From the NCBI RefSeq assembly GCF_900106565.1, contig NZ_FNNJ01000002.1:510786-574785 (forward strand): a DNA stretch of 64,000 nucleotides, in the 5' to 3' direction. Below the pieces are notes generated by a model that saw only the letters and a program-made list of their open reading frames with translations, did not search any database and was not told where the DNA came from. This DNA comes from Lutibacter oricola (GTDB taxonomy: Bacteria; Bacteroidota; Bacteroidia; Flavobacteriales; Flavobacteriaceae). The position numbers were made by a program, and so were the translations under genes. The number at the start of each line of letters is the position of its first letter. Positions within the stretch are counted from its first letter, which is position 1. This document shows, in pieces, positions 25,170-34,558 of the stretch.

Positions 25170-25763
25170 ATGAAATTACAGCAATTACGAGAAGCAATAG
25201 ATGGAACAGATATTTACATATTAGATCAAATTTTAAAGCTTAGATATCAAAAAGCAGGTAAAATATTGGATGCTGGCTGTGGAAGTGGACGAAATTTAAA
25301 ATGGTTTTACAATGCTGGCCATCAGGTTTATGGTATTGATATTAGCTTAGACGATGTAAATTATTGTAAAAAAATATATGATAAAGAAAAATTTAAACAA
25401 GCAAATGTAGATGCTATTCCATTTACAGAAAATAGTTTTGATCACGTTATATGCAATGCCGTATTGCATTTTGCCGAAGATTTAAGCCAGTATTTAAAAA
25501 TGTTAAAAGAATTATTGCGAATATTAAAACCTGGCGGAAGTTTATTTATAAGAATGGCGTCTAATTTTGGTATGGAAAACAATGTTGAACATATAGAAAA
25601 TGGAATTTATAAATTACCTGATGGTTCAACACGATTTTTATTAACGAAAGAATTGTTACAGCATTTAAAACAATCTAAAGAAATTACGTTTTTAGAAACT
25701 GTAAAAACAACAATAGTTGAACATAAAAGATGTATGACGACATTAGTTATAGAAAAGAATTAA
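25170..25763 (+). CDS. class I SAM-dependent methyltransferase
   Basis: 197 residues. Motif I is LDAGCGSGRNLKWF (about 31-44), followed by the acidic loop VYGIDIS, then AIPFTENSFDHVICNAVLHF (motif II region) and LRILKPGGSLFIRM (motif III). It uses S-adenosylmethionine; the acceptor is not evident. The next gene (Dabb) starts 3 nt after its stop, so they are co-transcribed. Confidence 0.9.
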   Translation: MKLQQLREAIDGTDIYILDQILKLRYQKAGKILDAGCGSGRNLKWFYNAGHQVYGIDISLDDVNYCKKIYDKEKFKQANVDAIPFTENSFDHVICNAVLHFAEDLSQYLKMLKELLRILKPGGSLFIRMASNFGMENNVEHIENGIYKLPDGSTRFLLTKELLQHLKQSKEITFLETVKTTIVEHKRCMTTLVIEKN

Positions 25764-25765
25764 AT

Positions 25766-26077
25766 ATGGAAGAAAAATTTATACACTTGGTTTTCTTTTG
25801 GTTAAAGAATCCTGAAAATAAAACAGACAGAACAAAATTTGAAGATGCAATAAATAAATTGGTTGAAACTTCTAAATATGCCAAAAACAATCATATTGGA
25901 ACACCAGCAGCAACAAACAGACCAGTTGTAGATAGCAGTTATACATATTGTTTAAAAGTTACTTTTAATAATATTGAAGAACACGATAAGTATCAAATAG
26001 AGCCAGCACACAAACTTTTTATTGCTGAAGCTTCTAAATTATGGGAGCGTGTATTAATTTACGATTCTGAAATGTAA
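25766..26077 (+). CDS. Dabb (stress-responsive alpha/beta barrel) protein
   Basis: 103 residues from the preferred ATG at 25766 (MEEKFIHLVFFWLK). A longer frame starting at 25730 would overlap the upstream gene by 34 nt and is less likely. The Dabb-type pattern is HLVFFWLKNPENKTDRTKF at the N-terminus and HDKYQIEPAHKLFI at the C-terminus. Members form dimeric ferredoxin-like barrels. Function unknown; paired with a methyltransferase. Confidence 0.85.
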   Translation: MEEKFIHLVFFWLKNPENKTDRTKFEDAINKLVETSKYAKNNHIGTPAATNRPVVDSSYTYCLKVTFNNIEEHDKYQIEPAHKLFIAEASKLWERVLIYDSEM

Positions 26078-26124
26078 TAAAAGGAGTATTCACATACTTC
26101 ACATTTACATTCTAAAAAACTCTA

Positions 26125-26247
26125 TTTAACATAATATAAATTATAATACAAATATACAGTAATTGCTGTATAGCCGTATTTCAGGCTATTTACACATAAT
26201 TGCAGATATAGTGCCTTTAGGTCTATATCGATAGATATTATGTTAAA
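26125..26247. repeat. 123-bp structured inverted-repeat element
   Basis: Perfect 13-bp outer arms TTTAACATAATAT (26125-26137) and ATATTATGTTAAA (26235-26247) enclose three nested hairpins: TACAG/CTGTA (26155-26170), TAGCC/GGCTA (26171-26188), and GATATAG/CTATATC with inner CCT/AGG (26205-26229). The whole can fold as a multibranched, cloverleaf-like unit. It sits in the 223-bp gap between convergent genes and holds no ORF. A mobile miniature element or a structured RNA are both possible. Confidence 0.5.
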
Positions 26248-26300
26248 AGTAATTACGGCTTATGAAGTTCTAATTTTATTTGATAGTTATAATTCGATAT

Positions 26301-27035
26301 TTACCTGTTAAAAGAATTGTTATTTACAAACTCTAAAAACTTTGGTTTGTATTGTTCAGAAACTGTAATGCGTTGGTTATTTATAATAATTTGACTACGT
26401 TCAATTTCTACAATATTTTTTAATGAAACAATAAAAGATCTATGAACTCTCATAAACTGATCTTCGGCAAGTTCATTTTCTAAAGATTTTAAACTCATTA
26501 GTGTTAAAATTGGCTTTGGATTACCTTTTAGCCATATTTTAATATAATCTTTAAGTCCTTCAAAATATAAAACATCTGCCAATTTAATACGCAATTGTTT
26601 GTATTCCGATTTTACAAAAAGAAACTCTTTTTCTTCAGATACAACAGATTTTTGATTTCCTTTAACTAATTCAAACCACTTACTAGCCTTATTGGCTGCA
26701 ACTAAAAACTCAGCATAATCAAAAGGTTTTAACAAATAATCTAAAGCCTCAACTTTTATACCTTCTAATGCATATTGATCAAATGCTGTGGTAAAAATTA
26801 CACGAGTTTCTTTAGGTAGCATTTTAGAAAATTCAATACCTGTTAAATCTGGCATTTGTATGTCTAAAAACAATAAATCAACAGGAGTTTCTTTAATAAA
26901 ATCCATAGCTTCAATAGCACTACTACATTTTTGTTTAAGGTCTAAAAAGGGTGTTTTTTCTACATAACTTTCTACTAAATTTAAAGCCATTGGCTCATCA
27001 TCTACAATAACACAGGTAATTTTTACTTTGCTCAT
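26301..27035 (-). CDS. LytTR-family response regulator
   Basis: 244 residues. The receiver domain (1-120) has Asp12/Asp13, the phosphoacceptor Asp58 in LLFLDIQMPD and the conserved Lys in DYLLKPFDY. The LytTR DNA-binding domain spans about 140-240 (YFEGLKDYIKIWLKG, RVHRSFIVSLKNI). It starts 3 bp after the histidine kinase gene and forms the last gene of the efflux operon. It probably controls the operon it belongs to. Confidence 0.94.
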   Translation of the reverse strand: MSKVKITCVIVDDEPMALNLVESYVEKTPFLDLKQKCSSAIEAMDFIKETPVDLLFLDIQMPDLTGIEFSKMLPKETRVIFTTAFDQYALEGIKVEALDYLLKPFDYAEFLVAANKASKWFELVKGNQKSVVSEEKEFLFVKSEYKQLRIKLADVLYFEGLKDYIKIWLKGNPKPILTLMSLKSLENELAEDQFMRVHRSFIVSLKNIVEIERSQIIINNQRITVSEQYKPKFLEFVNNNSFNR

Positions 27036-27038
27036 AAT

Positions 27039-28070
27039 TTAAGCTGTTTCTATTTCTAAAGTTACTAAAAAACGATCGTCCTTTACTCCTGTTTTAAAGC
27101 TGTATTTATTAGGATATAGTAATTGCAAACGTTTTTCTAAGTTTTGCAAACCAATTCCCGAACCACTTTTATCGTCTGTTTTTTTAGGGAAATTATTGTT
27201 TTCTATGCTAATAAATATCGTTTTGTCTTTGCAAGTCATATTTATTTCAATTTTACTTTCTTTACTTGCCGAAACACCGTGTTTAAAAGCGTTTTCTATT
27301 AAAGAAATAAATAATAAAGGTGCAATTTGAATTGTTGTGTTTTCTGAAGGAAAATTATAACTCACTTCTGTTTTATCAGTTACACGCAATTTCATTAAAG
27401 CAATATATTTTGTCATAAAATCAATTTCTTTAGTAAGAGAAACTAACTCCATATTTGTTTCATAAAGCATATAACGCATTAATTTACTTAAACTATGTAT
27501 GGATGTTTTTGCTTGATCTGGCGAAATATCTACTAACGAATAAATATTATTTAATGAATTAAAAAAGAAATGTGGTTGTAACTGGTAATGCAAATGTTGT
27601 AATTCTGATTGTAACTGAATATTTGCAGCTTCTTTACTTTTAGCTTCAGTTTTTCTCCATTTTTGGGTTGTTTTTAAAGCTATTGAAAAAAGTAAAGGAG
27701 CTAAATATGTTAGCATTTGTATATAAATAAATAGTTTAAAAGGCGGTTTTTTTCCTTCAATATTATTCCCTTTATCAAACAAATTTTCAAAAAAAGTGGT
27801 CTCTATGTATTCTTTTAAAAATAGAAAAAGTGCAATTAACAAAATATTAATTGTAAAAAAACTAATTGTTTTTTTTGTGAAAAACAACTTGTCAATTAAT
27901 ATTAAATAATTGAAATAAAACAGAATTGCACAAAATATCATTGGAATCCAAAAATGAGCTATTGTTCTTTCAACTTCTAGTCCATAAGATAAAATATAAG
28001 GCAAGCCAAACAATACTAACCAAACTAATAGGTGAACTCCAATATTTAGACTTTTTCTATTTGTAAACAT
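27039..28070 (-). CDS. LytS-type sensor histidine kinase
   Basis: 343 residues. The first 135 contain four membrane segments; a short coiled region (140-160) leads to the His_kinase domain with phosphoacceptor His167 in QLQPHFFFNSLNN, and an HATPase domain (ISLIENAFKHG, GSGIGLQNLEKRL). There is no large periplasmic sensor domain, so the signal may be sensed within the membrane. It is located between the MacB-type permease and its response regulator. Confidence 0.93.
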   Translation of the reverse strand: MFTNRKSLNIGVHLLVWLVLFGLPYILSYGLEVERTIAHFWIPMIFCAILFYFNYLILIDKLFFTKKTISFFTINILLIALFLFLKEYIETTFFENLFDKGNNIEGKKPPFKLFIYIQMLTYLAPLLFSIALKTTQKWRKTEAKSKEAANIQLQSELQHLHYQLQPHFFFNSLNNIYSLVDISPDQAKTSIHSLSKLMRYMLYETNMELVSLTKEIDFMTKYIALMKLRVTDKTEVSYNFPSENTTIQIAPLLFISLIENAFKHGVSASKESKIEINMTCKDKTIFISIENNNFPKKTDDKSGSGIGLQNLEKRLQLLYPNKYSFKTGVKDDRFLVTLEIETA

Positions 28071-28082
28071 CTTAAAATTTTA

Positions 28083-29306
28083 TTATTCGTATCTCAATGC
28101 TGTAATTGGGTCTAAAGCTGCTGCTTTTCTAGCTGGATACCATCCGAAAAATATGCCGGTTATGGCGCAAACTGCAAAAGAAATCACTATAGAATATAAG
28201 GCAACACTTGTAGGCCAATGTAAGAAATTTTCTATAAATAAAGTAGCTCCAAGACCTAAAAATACACCTAATAAACCTCCGGTAATACTTATTAAAATTG
28301 CTTCAATTAAAAATTGCATTAAAATATCAGAACCCTTACCTCCTACAGCCATTCGCAATCCAATTTCTTTAGTTCTTTCTTTTACAGAAACATACATAAT
28401 ATTCATAATACCAATACCTCCAATTAGTAATGAAATACCTGCTACAGCTACCAATAATACAGTTAACATTTCACTTGTAGAACTAAATGTTGAAATTAAT
28501 TCTTCCATAGAACGTACTGTAAAATCATCATCTTCAGTATCCAATAATTTATGTTGAGAACGTAAAATTTCAGTAACCTGTATTACTGCTTCGGGTGCAT
28601 CATCTTCACTAATTGCTGAAGCTACAATTTGATTTAAATAATCTATTGCTAAAATACGTTTTTGTACTGTTGTATAAGGTGCAATTACCACATCATCTTG
28701 ATCTTGGCCAAAGGTATTTTCACCTTTTTCTTCTAAAACACCAATAACTTTAAAAGGAATATTATTAAAACGAATCATTTGTCCTACTGGTTCCTCACCA
28801 TCAGGAAATACATTATCTACAACCGTTTGCCCAATTAAAGCTACTTTAGCGGCCGAATTAACTTCAGTATCTGTAAACATACTTCCGCTTTGTAAATCCA
28901 CTACTTTTATATTAAGGTATTCTGGATTTACACCGTAAATAGTACTTGGCCAGTTGTTAGAACCGTTAATAACTTGCCCACCACCATTAACCATTGGTGT
29001 TATATAGCTTATTAAATTAGTGGTTTGTTCTTTTATTTTTTCATAATCTTTAAAAGTTAGTGTTTGTACGTTACCACCACTACCTCTAGCCGGACCTCTA
29101 TCATCTGCTCCTGGTCTAATGGTTATCATATTAGAACCCATACTTGAAATTGTTGTACGAATACTTTCTTTTGAACCTTCACCAATAGCTAACATTGCAA
29201 TTACTGAAGCTACTCCAATAATAATACCCAACATAGTAAGCAATGTTCTTGTTTTATTAAGAATTATTGCTTTATATGCAATTTTAAATAAATTTAATAG
29301 TCTCAT
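28083..29306 (-). CDS. MacB-type ABC transporter permease
   Basis: 407 residues. A first membrane helix (about 20-45: TRTLLTMLGIIIGVASVIAM), a MacB periplasmic domain (50-270) and three C-terminal helices with an FtsX domain (LLVAVAGISLLIGGIGIMNI, then KERTKEIGLRMAVG). Unlike E. coli MacB, the ATPase is a separate protein (29309-30052). It drives substrate from the periplasm through the MacA/TolC pair. Confidence 0.93.
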   Translation of the reverse strand: MRLLNLFKIAYKAIILNKTRTLLTMLGIIIGVASVIAMLAIGEGSKESIRTTISSMGSNMITIRPGADDRGPARGSGGNVQTLTFKDYEKIKEQTTNLISYITPMVNGGGQVINGSNNWPSTIYGVNPEYLNIKVVDLQSGSMFTDTEVNSAAKVALIGQTVVDNVFPDGEEPVGQMIRFNNIPFKVIGVLEEKGENTFGQDQDDVVIAPYTTVQKRILAIDYLNQIVASAISEDDAPEAVIQVTEILRSQHKLLDTEDDDFTVRSMEELISTFSSTSEMLTVLLVAVAGISLLIGGIGIMNIMYVSVKERTKEIGLRMAVGGKGSDILMQFLIEAILISITGGLLGVFLGLGATLFIENFLHWPTSVALYSIVISFAVCAITGIFFGWYPARKAAALDPITALRYE

Positions 29307-29308
29307 AA

Positions 29309-30052
29309 TTAATTGTCTTGTTTAGGTAATTTGGCTAATTCTACTGCTGCAGATTGAATATTGTCATTTTTATAATCTTGAATTATATTTCCATCTTTTA
29401 ACACAATGGTTCTACTACTAAATTCTGCAATATCAGGCTCGTGAGTTACAAAAGTTATGGTAATTCCTTTTTTATTTAAATCTTGAAATAAAGACATAAT
29501 TTCGTAAGATGTACGCGTATCTAAATTACCTGTAGCCTCATCTGCTAATATCATTACAGGATTGTTTACAAGAGATCTTGCAATTGCTACACGTTGTTGT
29601 TGTCCACCAGAAAGTTGGGCCGGTGTATGATCCATTCTTTCCTCTAAACCAACCATTTTTAAAGCTTTAATTGCGCGTTCTCTTCGTTCTTCAGTAGAAA
29701 CTTTACTGTTGTATAATAAAGGTAATTCTACGTTTTCAATAGCCGAAGTTCTGGCCAGTAAGTTGTATGATTGAAAAATAAATCCAATTTTTTCATTTCT
29801 AATAGTAGCCAACTCATTTCTGCTCAAATCTTTTACGCTTACATTGTCTATTTCGTAAGTTCCAGAAGTTGGCTGATCTAAACATCCTAAGATATTTAAC
29901 ATGGTACTTTTTCCTGAACCACTTGAACCCATAATGGTTACAAATTCGCCTTCTTCAATGCCAAACGAAATTCCTCTAAGTGCATGAACCGTTTCAGTTC
30001 CCATAGTAAAATCACGCTTTAAGTCATTAATTTTTATAATTTCTTTCTTCAT
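29309..30052 (-). CDS. MacB/LolD-type ABC transporter ATP-binding protein
   Basis: 247 residues. Walker [10 protein letters not shown] (42-50), signature LSGGQQQR (147-154) and Walker [13 protein letters not shown] (168-179) are all intact. It is close to the MacB/LolD/FtsE group and starts 2 bp before its permease partner. It powers the efflux complex encoded by the same operon. Confidence 0.95.
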   Translation of the reverse strand: MKKEIIKINDLKRDFTMGTETVHALRGISFGIEEGEFVTIMGSSGSGKSTMLNILGCLDQPTSGTYEIDNVSVKDLSRNELATIRNEKIGFIFQSYNLLARTSAIENVELPLLYNSKVSTEERRERAIKALKMVGLEERMDHTPAQLSGGQQQRVAIARSLVNNPVMILADEATGNLDTRTSYEIMSLFQDLNKKGITITFVTHEPDIAEFSSRTIVLKDGNIIQDYKNDNIQSAAVELAKLPKQDN

Positions 30053-30058
30053 AATATC

Positions 30059-31255
30059 CTATTTTTTTCCTGGTGGTTTTGGCATAAATGGACTTTCGCC
30101 TGCTCCTTTTGGTCCAGCTTCGGCTCTAGAAAGCCCTTTTAAACTATAAACTAATTTTTCACCTTCATCTACTCCACTTAAAATTTGCACATTAACACCA
30201 TCGCTCGCTCCTATTGTTACTTTTTTTGAAGTTATACTTTTATCGTTACCTAAAACCCAAAGTGTTGTTTTATTTTTTGAAGTAGTATTAGAAACTGCTG
30301 GTAAATTATGATGTGTATTATACAATGCTAAAGTTTCTGTTTCTGGCTTAAAGTTTATAGCTTTAGCTTCGGTAGTTAAAACATTTTTTAATTCTAGTGT
30401 ATAAATTGAAATTGTTGCTGTTAAACCTGGTTTTAATTTTAAATCTGGATTATCAGCTTTAATAACCACCGTATATGTAACTACGTTAGATGATATTGTT
30501 GGGTCTAAACGTACTTGTGTAACTACACCTTCAAAGGTTTCACCTAAATATGCGTCTACAGTAAATGTAACGCGTTGACCATCTTTTACATTTCCTATAT
30601 CGGCTTCATCAACATCAGCTTCTACTTGCATTTCTTTTAAATCTTGAGCAATAGTAAAAAGTGTTGGTGTACTATAACTTGCAGCAACTGTTTGCCCTTC
30701 ATCAATATCTCTAGAAAGTACAACACCATCTATTGGAGCATATATATTAGCGTAACTTAAATTAGTTCTTGCTTTTTGAAGATCTGATAAACGTTGAGTT
30801 ACTGAACCTTTTGCAGTTTGAAGTTCATAAAGAGCGTCATCAAAATCAGATTTACTAATTACCTGATTTTCAAACAATTTCTTTTGTCTATCATAAATAT
30901 TTTGAAGGTAGTTTTTTTGAACAATAGCATTATCGTAAAATGCTTGTGCATTATTTCTTGTAGCAATTAGATTTGTTTTATCTAACTCGGCAATTAACTG
31001 CCCTTCTTTAACTTCGCTATTATAATCTACATATATTTTTTCCACAACTCCTGAAACCTGTGTACCAACATCAACCTGATTAATAGGCTCTATGGTTCCT
31101 GTTGCTGTAACCAGTGTTGTTACATCTGATTTTTTTGCTGTTATTGTTTTAGGTTCAATTATAACGGCTTCATCGCTATTTATAAAACTGTATGATGCAA
31201 TTGCAATTAGAGCAATTACAACACTTCCTATAATTATTTTTGTTTTTGTTTTCAT
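30059..31255 (-). CDS. MacA-type periplasmic adaptor (membrane fusion protein)
   Basis: 398 residues. An N-terminal membrane anchor (KIIIGSVVIALIAIASYSFI) precedes a biotinyl-lipoyl region (DVGTQVSGVVEKIYVDYNSE), a helical hairpin (about 95-165), a beta-barrel domain and a membrane-proximal domain with a short Pro-rich tail. It bridges the inner-membrane ABC unit and the outer-membrane TolC channel. It starts 10 bp after the TolC-family gene. Confidence 0.94.
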   Translation of the reverse strand: MKTKTKIIIGSVVIALIAIASYSFINSDEAVIIEPKTITAKKSDVTTLVTATGTIEPINQVDVGTQVSGVVEKIYVDYNSEVKEGQLIAELDKTNLIATRNNAQAFYDNAIVQKNYLQNIYDRQKKLFENQVISKSDFDDALYELQTAKGSVTQRLSDLQKARTNLSYANIYAPIDGVVLSRDIDEGQTVAASYSTPTLFTIAQDLKEMQVEADVDEADIGNVKDGQRVTFTVDAYLGETFEGVVTQVRLDPTISSNVVTYTVVIKADNPDLKLKPGLTATISIYTLELKNVLTTEAKAINFKPETETLALYNTHHNLPAVSNTTSKNKTTLWVLGNDKSITSKKVTIGASDGVNVQILSGVDEGEKLVYSLKGLSRAEAGPKGAGESPFMPKPPGKK

Positions 31256-31265
31256 TTTTAATTAA

Positions 31266-32597
31266 TTAAAGTTTAATATCGTTTCCTTGGTAAAATTGTA
31301 GTAATTGGTGGTACAAAATATTTAAGTATTTAGCTTGCAAATAGTTTTGTTGTGCATTGGTATATGTGTTTTGACTAATCACTAAATCAGTTGTACTTAA
31401 ATCTCCCAATTCGTATTTTTTTTGTGCAAGTTTATAGCTTTGTGCTGCGGCTACTTTTGAAGCTTCTGAAGCAATAACTTGTTCTTGAGCAGATAGTGCA
31501 TTTTGATAGGCCGTTTCTACTTTTTTATAAACCGTTTTCTCTGTAGTTTGCTTTTGAATTTCAGCTTTTTTAATATTGATAGTAGCGGTTTGTACGGCTG
31601 CTTTTGTTTTATTTTTGTTGAAAATTGGAATACTTAATGATAAACCTAATTTTTGATTGAAATTTAAATCGAACTGATCTGAAAACGAGCTATCTGTAAT
31701 ACTTGTATAACCAGAACCTAAGCTACCAGATAATGATAAAGTTGGTAAAAAACCACCTTTTGCTATATCTAATTCCTTTTCATTTGCTTCAATATTTAAA
31801 TTACTAGCTTTAATTTCTGGCAAGTATTCCAATGCATTTTTATACACTTCTGTTTTGTTAAGATTTAGATTTACCAAATCCAAATTTTCATTTATGGTTT
31901 CAATTTGCATATCTTCCATAAAAGGTAACTCCAATAACTGTTTTAGATCTATTATATATTGCTGATACTCATTTTTTGAAGAAATAACATTGTATTTGTT
32001 AGTAGCAGCTTGGCTTTGCGCTTCAGTATAATCACTTAAAGTTATGGTTCCAGCATCTAAACGAGCTTTAGCTCTAAGTACTTCTTTTTCTGAAGCTTCT
32101 AAATTGTTTTTAGCAATAGAAATGTTTTCTTTACTATATAAAGTCTGTAAATAGGTTTCTAAAATATTAAGAACAATATTATTTTTTTCTACTTCTTCTT
32201 CAAAAATACTTTGCTCAAGCAGTAATTTGTTTTGTTTAATTTGGTTGCTTATTTGCTTACCCTGAAACAATGTTATGGAACTATTAATGCCAACATTTGT
32301 ACTGTTTACTTGATCTGTAACATAATCGCTTGTAATAGGGTCTATTGTATTTCCACTTGAAAAACTTTGAGATGCACTTCCAAATAAATCGGGTAATCTA
32401 GATGATTTCGCCTTGCTATAATCAACTTGTGCAATATCTTTACTTAGTGTAGCATCTTTAATTGAAATATTGTTTTCTAAAGCATAATTAATACAATCTT
32501 CTAAAGACCATATTTTTTGAGTAGTATTTATTGAAGTTTCTTGTGCAAAAGTAAATTGCATAAATAGTAAACTTGCAATAATTATTTTTAGTTTCAT
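31266..32597 (-). CDS. TolC-family outer-membrane efflux protein
   Basis: 443 residues with a signal peptide ending around TFAQE. Two related halves (about 30-235 and 240-440) with long amphipathic helices form the TolC barrel-tunnel; WSLEDCINYALENNISIKDA at the N-terminus is the common first motif. It is the first gene of the six-gene operon 32597-26301 and provides the outer-membrane exit. Confidence 0.93.
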   Translation of the reverse strand: MKLKIIIASLLFMQFTFAQETSINTTQKIWSLEDCINYALENNISIKDATLSKDIAQVDYSKAKSSRLPDLFGSASQSFSSGNTIDPITSDYVTDQVNSTNVGINSSITLFQGKQISNQIKQNKLLLEQSIFEEEVEKNNIVLNILETYLQTLYSKENISIAKNNLEASEKEVLRAKARLDAGTITLSDYTEAQSQAATNKYNVISSKNEYQQYIIDLKQLLELPFMEDMQIETINENLDLVNLNLNKTEVYKNALEYLPEIKASNLNIEANEKELDIAKGGFLPTLSLSGSLGSGYTSITDSSFSDQFDLNFNQKLGLSLSIPIFNKNKTKAAVQTATINIKKAEIQKQTTEKTVYKKVETAYQNALSAQEQVIASEASKVAAAQSYKLAQKKYELGDLSTTDLVISQNTYTNAQQNYLQAKYLNILYHQLLQFYQGNDIKL

Positions 32598-32836
32598 TTT
32601 TTAGTGTTTTTTAATTAACACTTCAAAAGTGAAACTATATACCTTATTAATAAAAAGGAATAGACGTTTGAGGTAATTGACTATACATTAAGGCTGGTTT
32701 TATCGATGAGAATTTTTGATATTACTAGAACTTAAAACTCTAAATTTGACGTATTACTTATTTAAACATCTTATATTTTATCAATTAATGCATTCTGTTT
32801 GCTGTTTAAAGGTTACTTAAAACAAAATGTAACTAC

Positions 32837-32844
32837 TATCTTTG
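32837..32844 (+). promoter_or_regulatory. -7 box of the methyltransferase-kinase-phosphatase unit
   Basis: TATCTTTG matches TAnnTTTG and lies 17 nt before the ATG at 32862. Its position supports that start over the upstream ATG at 32799. Confidence 0.6.
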
Positions 32845-32861
32845 AAATTAAATTTACTTAT

Positions 32862-33587
32862 ATGAGTTTCTATCAACAAATTGCTCCCTATTATCATCAC
32901 ATATTTAAAATAAACGCTGTTCAAGTTGATTTTGTAAAGTCTAAAATACCTCAAAACAATGTTAAGTTAGTTGATATTGGGTGCGGTATTGGAACGCTTT
33001 CTTTTGAATTGATTAATTATTATAACAACATTCTTGGAGTTGATTTAGATGCTGAAATGATACAATCTGCTTTAAAAAACAACGTAGAAACTACTAATTT
33101 CCTCCATTTTGAAAAATTAAGTATGCTAGAACTAACTTCTTCCATTACTGAAAATTCTATAGACGGAATTATATGTTTTGGAAATACACTGGTTCATTTA
33201 AATTCATTAAATGAAATAGAAAAATTTCTAATGCAGGCAAAAAGTGTTCTAAAACCAAATGGAAAATTATTACTTCAAATTGTTAATTATAATAGAATTC
33301 TTTCAAAAAACGTGAAGCAGTTACCTTTAATTAATAATGATGAAATACTATTTGAACGAAATTACAATTATAAAAAAGCTGAAAACAAAATTGATTTCAA
33401 CACTAAATTAACTGTAAAATCAACACAGCAACTTATAAAAAATAGTATTGAATTATTACCTATTTTAAAAGAAGAACTAGCATTTTTAATGAATAAAGTA
33501 GGTTTTAACAATTGTAATTTCTATGGTAGTTTTAAACAAGAAACATATTCTGTTGAAAGCCCTGCTTTAGTTGTAGAAGCTTGTTAA
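32862..33587 (+). CDS. class I SAM-dependent methyltransferase
   Basis: 241 residues from the ATG at 32862 (MSFYQQIAPYYHHIF). The frame can be extended to 32799 but that would place the promoter box inside the gene. Motif I is VDIGCGIGTLSFELI; LGVDLDAEMI is the acidic-loop region and GIICFGNTLVHLNSLN motif II. This sequence resembles ubiquinone/tocopherol-type methyltransferases. The acceptor is unknown. It lies 21 bp before the kinase gene. Confidence 0.87.
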   Translation: MSFYQQIAPYYHHIFKINAVQVDFVKSKIPQNNVKLVDIGCGIGTLSFELINYYNNILGVDLDAEMIQSALKNNVETTNFLHFEKLSMLELTSSITENSIDGIICFGNTLVHLNSLNEIEKFLMQAKSVLKPNGKLLLQIVNYNRILSKNVKQLPLINNDEILFERNYNYKKAENKIDFNTKLTVKSTQQLIKNSIELLPILKEELAFLMNKVGFNNCNFYGSFKQETYSVESPALVVEAC

Positions 33588-33608
33588 TTAAAGTATATTT
33601 GAAACCTT

Positions 33609-34556
33609 ATGAACAACCATTTTAAATCCATCATATTAAAAGCAACTGGAGCTTCTTCCCTATTCGAAAAAGAAGTAATTCAAGAGCTGTGGAGCGGATA
33701 CGGAAAAATTATACGAATTGGATTAGAAAATGCTAATTTAAATAGTGTAATAGTAAAACACGTTCAGTTACCTATTACTAAAAATCATCCTCGTGGTTGG
33801 AACACAGATATAGGGCATCAAAGAAAAGTTAAATCATATCAAGTAGAAACTTTTTGGTATAAAACGTATAGCGAAAATAGCAAAGCACGTTTACCAAAAT
33901 GTTTAGCTATTGAAACTAAAAATGATGAAGTTTTAATTGTTTTAGAAGATTTGGATGAAGCTGGCTATCCCATACGTAAAAGTACTGTTGCTTGGGATGA
34001 AATTGCTGAATGTTTAAAATGGCTGGCTCAATTTCACGCAAGTTATCTTGGAAAAGTTCCAACTGGACTTTGGGAATATGGCACCTATTGGCATTTAGAA
34101 ACTAGACCTCAAGAATTAGCAGTTTTAAAAGATAAAAAGTTAAGAGAAGCTGCCTCTGAAATTGATAAAAAACTCAATAATTGTAAGCATAAAACGTTTG
34201 TTCACGGAGATGCCAAATTAGCAAACTTCTGTTTTTCTTCTAAAGGTGAAGTTGCTGGTGTAGATTTTCAATATGTTGGTGGCGGTTGCGGAATGAAAGA
34301 TGTAGCTTATTTTATAGGAAGTTGTTTATATGAAAACGACTGTGAACGATTGGAAACTCTAATTTTAGATACTTATTTTGAGTATTTACAAAATGAATTA
34401 CCAGTGCGAAATGACGCGCTTGAAAAAGAATGGCGTTCTTTATATCGAGTTGCTTGGGCAGACTTTCATCGCTTTTTAAAAGGATGGAGTCCAGATCATT
34501 GGAAAATTAATAGTTATAGCGAACGTGTAACTTTAGAAGTTATAAATAGCCTTTAA
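33609..34556 (+). CDS. APH/ecdysteroid-kinase-like phosphotransferase
   Basis: 315 residues. Kinase-fold residues: Lys50 in SVIVKHVQL (ATP-binding), the catalytic loop [11 protein letters not shown] (His199, Asp201, Asn206) and the metal-binding Asp219 in AGVDFQYVG. The family phosphorylates small molecules, such as choline-like or amino sugars; the substrate here is not known. It starts 21 bp after the methyltransferase gene and ends 2 bp before the phosphatase gene, so the three are probably one pathway. Confidence 0.86.
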   Translation: MNNHFKSIILKATGASSLFEKEVIQELWSGYGKIIRIGLENANLNSVIVKHVQLPITKNHPRGWNTDIGHQRKVKSYQVETFWYKTYSENSKARLPKCLAIETKNDEVLIVLEDLDEAGYPIRKSTVAWDEIAECLKWLAQFHASYLGKVPTGLWEYGTYWHLETRPQELAVLKDKKLREAASEIDKKLNNCKHKTFVHGDAKLANFCFSSKGEVAGVDFQYVGGGCGMKDVAYFIGSCLYENDCERLETLILDTYFEYLQNELPVRNDALEKEWRSLYRVAWADFHRFLKGWSPDHWKINSYSERVTLEVINSL

Positions 34557-34558
34557 AA

